Of a DNA stretch of 6,316 bases, positions 5,488 to 6,316 are shown piece by piece. Where the stretch lies: contig JAAXZP010000094.1 in NCBI GenBank assembly GCA_012719815.1, positions 1 to 6,316 on the forward strand. Reading direction: 5' to 3'. Each line of letters begins with the position of its first letter. Within the stretch, counting starts at the first letter, position 1. The stretch is from Christensenellaceae bacterium. Its GTDB lineage: Bacteria > Bacillota > Clostridia > Christensenellales > SZUA-584. A program made the position numbers and the translations under genes. The notes below the pieces were generated by a model. It was given only the letters and a program-made list of their open reading frames with translations, was not told the origin of the DNA and searched no databases.

Positions 5488-6316
5488 TTACTGGAACAGG
5501 CTGATCAGGTTGGTGTTGATGAACACCCCAGCAAACACGATGGATACCATCGAGAGCAGCTTGATGAGTATGTTGATGGACGGACCGGACGTATCCTTGA
5601 ACGGATCGCCCACGGTATCGCCCACAACAGCCGCCTTGTGAGCGTCGCTGCCCTTGCCGCCGAAGTTGCCGGCTTCGATATACTTCTTGGCGTTGTCCCA
5701 GGCGCCGCCCGAGTTCGCCATCATGATAGCCAGTATAAAGCCGGAAACCGTCGCGCCGGCCAGCATCGCCGCCACCGCATAGGGCCCCAGAATAAGACCC
5801 GTCGCGATCGGGAATATGATGGCCGTCAGCGCCGGCAGTATCATCTCTTTCTGCGCCGCGCGCGTGCAGATATCCACGCACCTCGCGTAATCCGGCTCGG
5901 CAGTGCCTTCCATCAGGCCGACGATCTCGCGGAACTGACGGCGCACTTCCACCACGATGCCCTGAGCCGCACGGCCCACCGCCTTCATCGTCATCGACGA
6001 GAACAGGAACGGCAGCACGCCGCCGATAAACAGGCCGGTCAAGGTGGCGGGATCCAGGAGATTCAGCGAGAAGGCAAAGTCCGGTTTGAGTATCTTGACT
6101 TCATTCATAAAGGACACAATCAGCGCCAGCGCCGTCAGCGCAGCGGAACCAATCGCAAAGCCCTTGCCGGTCGCCGCAGTGGTGTTGCCCAGCGCGTCCA
6201 GCGCGTCGGTACGCTCACGTACCTCAGGAGGCATATGACTCATTTCGGCAATACCGCCCGCATTGTCCGCTACCGGGCCGTATGCGTCGGTCGCGAGAGT
6301 AATGCCCAATGTGGAC
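5488..6316 (-). CDS. hppA: Ion-translocating membrane pyrophosphatase, C-terminal part (runs off the window)
   Basis: The open frame enters from the right edge and ends at TAA 5490-5488, giving the last 275 residues of a protein usually about 670-720 long. No start codon is present; a TTG at 6309 is internal (leucine in STLGITLATD). Conserved segments are DAYGPVADNAGGIAEM (10-25 of the fragment), GNTTAATGKGFAIGS (43-57) and GDTVGDPFKDTSGPS (232-246), all at the pyrophosphate site, with several membrane helices between them. These enzymes couple pyrophosphate hydrolysis to export of H+ or Na+ across the cytoplasmic membrane. In GNTTAATGK the alanine (47) and glycine (50) replace the lysine/threonine pair of K+-independent enzymes, so a K+-dependent type is indicated. 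Na+ versus H+ specificity depends on residues outside the window. The gene converges on the J-domain gene with the shared terminator between them. Confidence 0.95.
   Translation of the reverse strand, partial: STLGITLATDAYGPVADNAGGIAEMSHMPPEVRERTDALDALGNTTAATGKGFAIGSAALTALALIVSFMNEVKILKPDFAFSLNLLDPATLTGLFIGGVLPFLFSSMTMKAVGRAAQGIVVEVRRQFREIVGLMEGTAEPDYARCVDICTRAAQKEMILPALTAIIFPIATGLILGPYAVAAMLAGATVSGFILAIMMANSGGAWDNAKKYIEAGNFGGKGSDAHKAAVVGDTVGDPFKDTSGPSINILIKLLSMVSIVFAGVFINTNLISLFQ

Noticed and set aside
5471..5881. 136-codon minus-strand frame inside hppA
   Set aside because: It is an alternative frame of the pyrophosphatase, whose frame carries all conserved motifs; the G/R-rich translation has no domain and begins inside the gene.

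Overview
The window looks like ordinary chromosome from a GC-rich member of the Bacillota, most likely a clostridial lineage. The evidence is a ResD-like OmpR/PhoB response regulator, MutS2, a DUF523/TudS-type protein and a K+-dependent-type membrane pyrophosphatase, with GC-rich genes separated by AT-rich spacers carrying sigma-A-like promoters. I cannot name a genus. No tRNA, rRNA, CRISPR array, insertion sequence or phage gene is visible, and no stretch above 300 bases lacks a gene.

Left part (1-4027), all on the minus strand and transcribed leftward: mutS2 (4027-1700), then a DUF523 gene 17 bases further on (1682-1248), then a two-component pair. The pair is a response regulator (1135-452) and a sensor histidine kinase that leaves the window at base 1 (start at 448, 3 bases after the regulator's stop). 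The regulator has its own promoter (TTGTCT, 17-base spacer, TATAAT). Just upstream of it lie three TGAA-type half sites at exactly 11-base steps, the first overlapping the DUF523 stop codon. That is the arrangement expected for binding of an OmpR/PhoB-family dimer, so autoregulation is a reasonable hypothesis.

Middle part (4028-5422): a 195-base divergent spacer holds promoters for mutS2 (minus) and for a plus-strand gene. The plus-strand gene is the most unusual object in the window. It encodes a 399-residue soluble protein with an N-terminal J domain (HPD intact), a middle alpha+beta domain resembling NTF2-like folds, and a C-terminal GGDEF-like domain. The GGDEF active-site signature is replaced by SEQRL, but an RxxD motif remains at the spacing of the c-di-GMP inhibitory site. 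A chaperone co-factor steered by c-di-GMP, or by another ligand of a dead cyclase fold, is a testable idea.

Right part (5423-6316): a strong 14-base-pair hairpin terminator separates the J-domain gene from a convergent minus-strand gene. The latter is the C-terminal 275 residues of an ion-pumping membrane pyrophosphatase (hppA), whose GNTTAATGK segment carries the alanine/glycine pair typical of K+-dependent enzymes.
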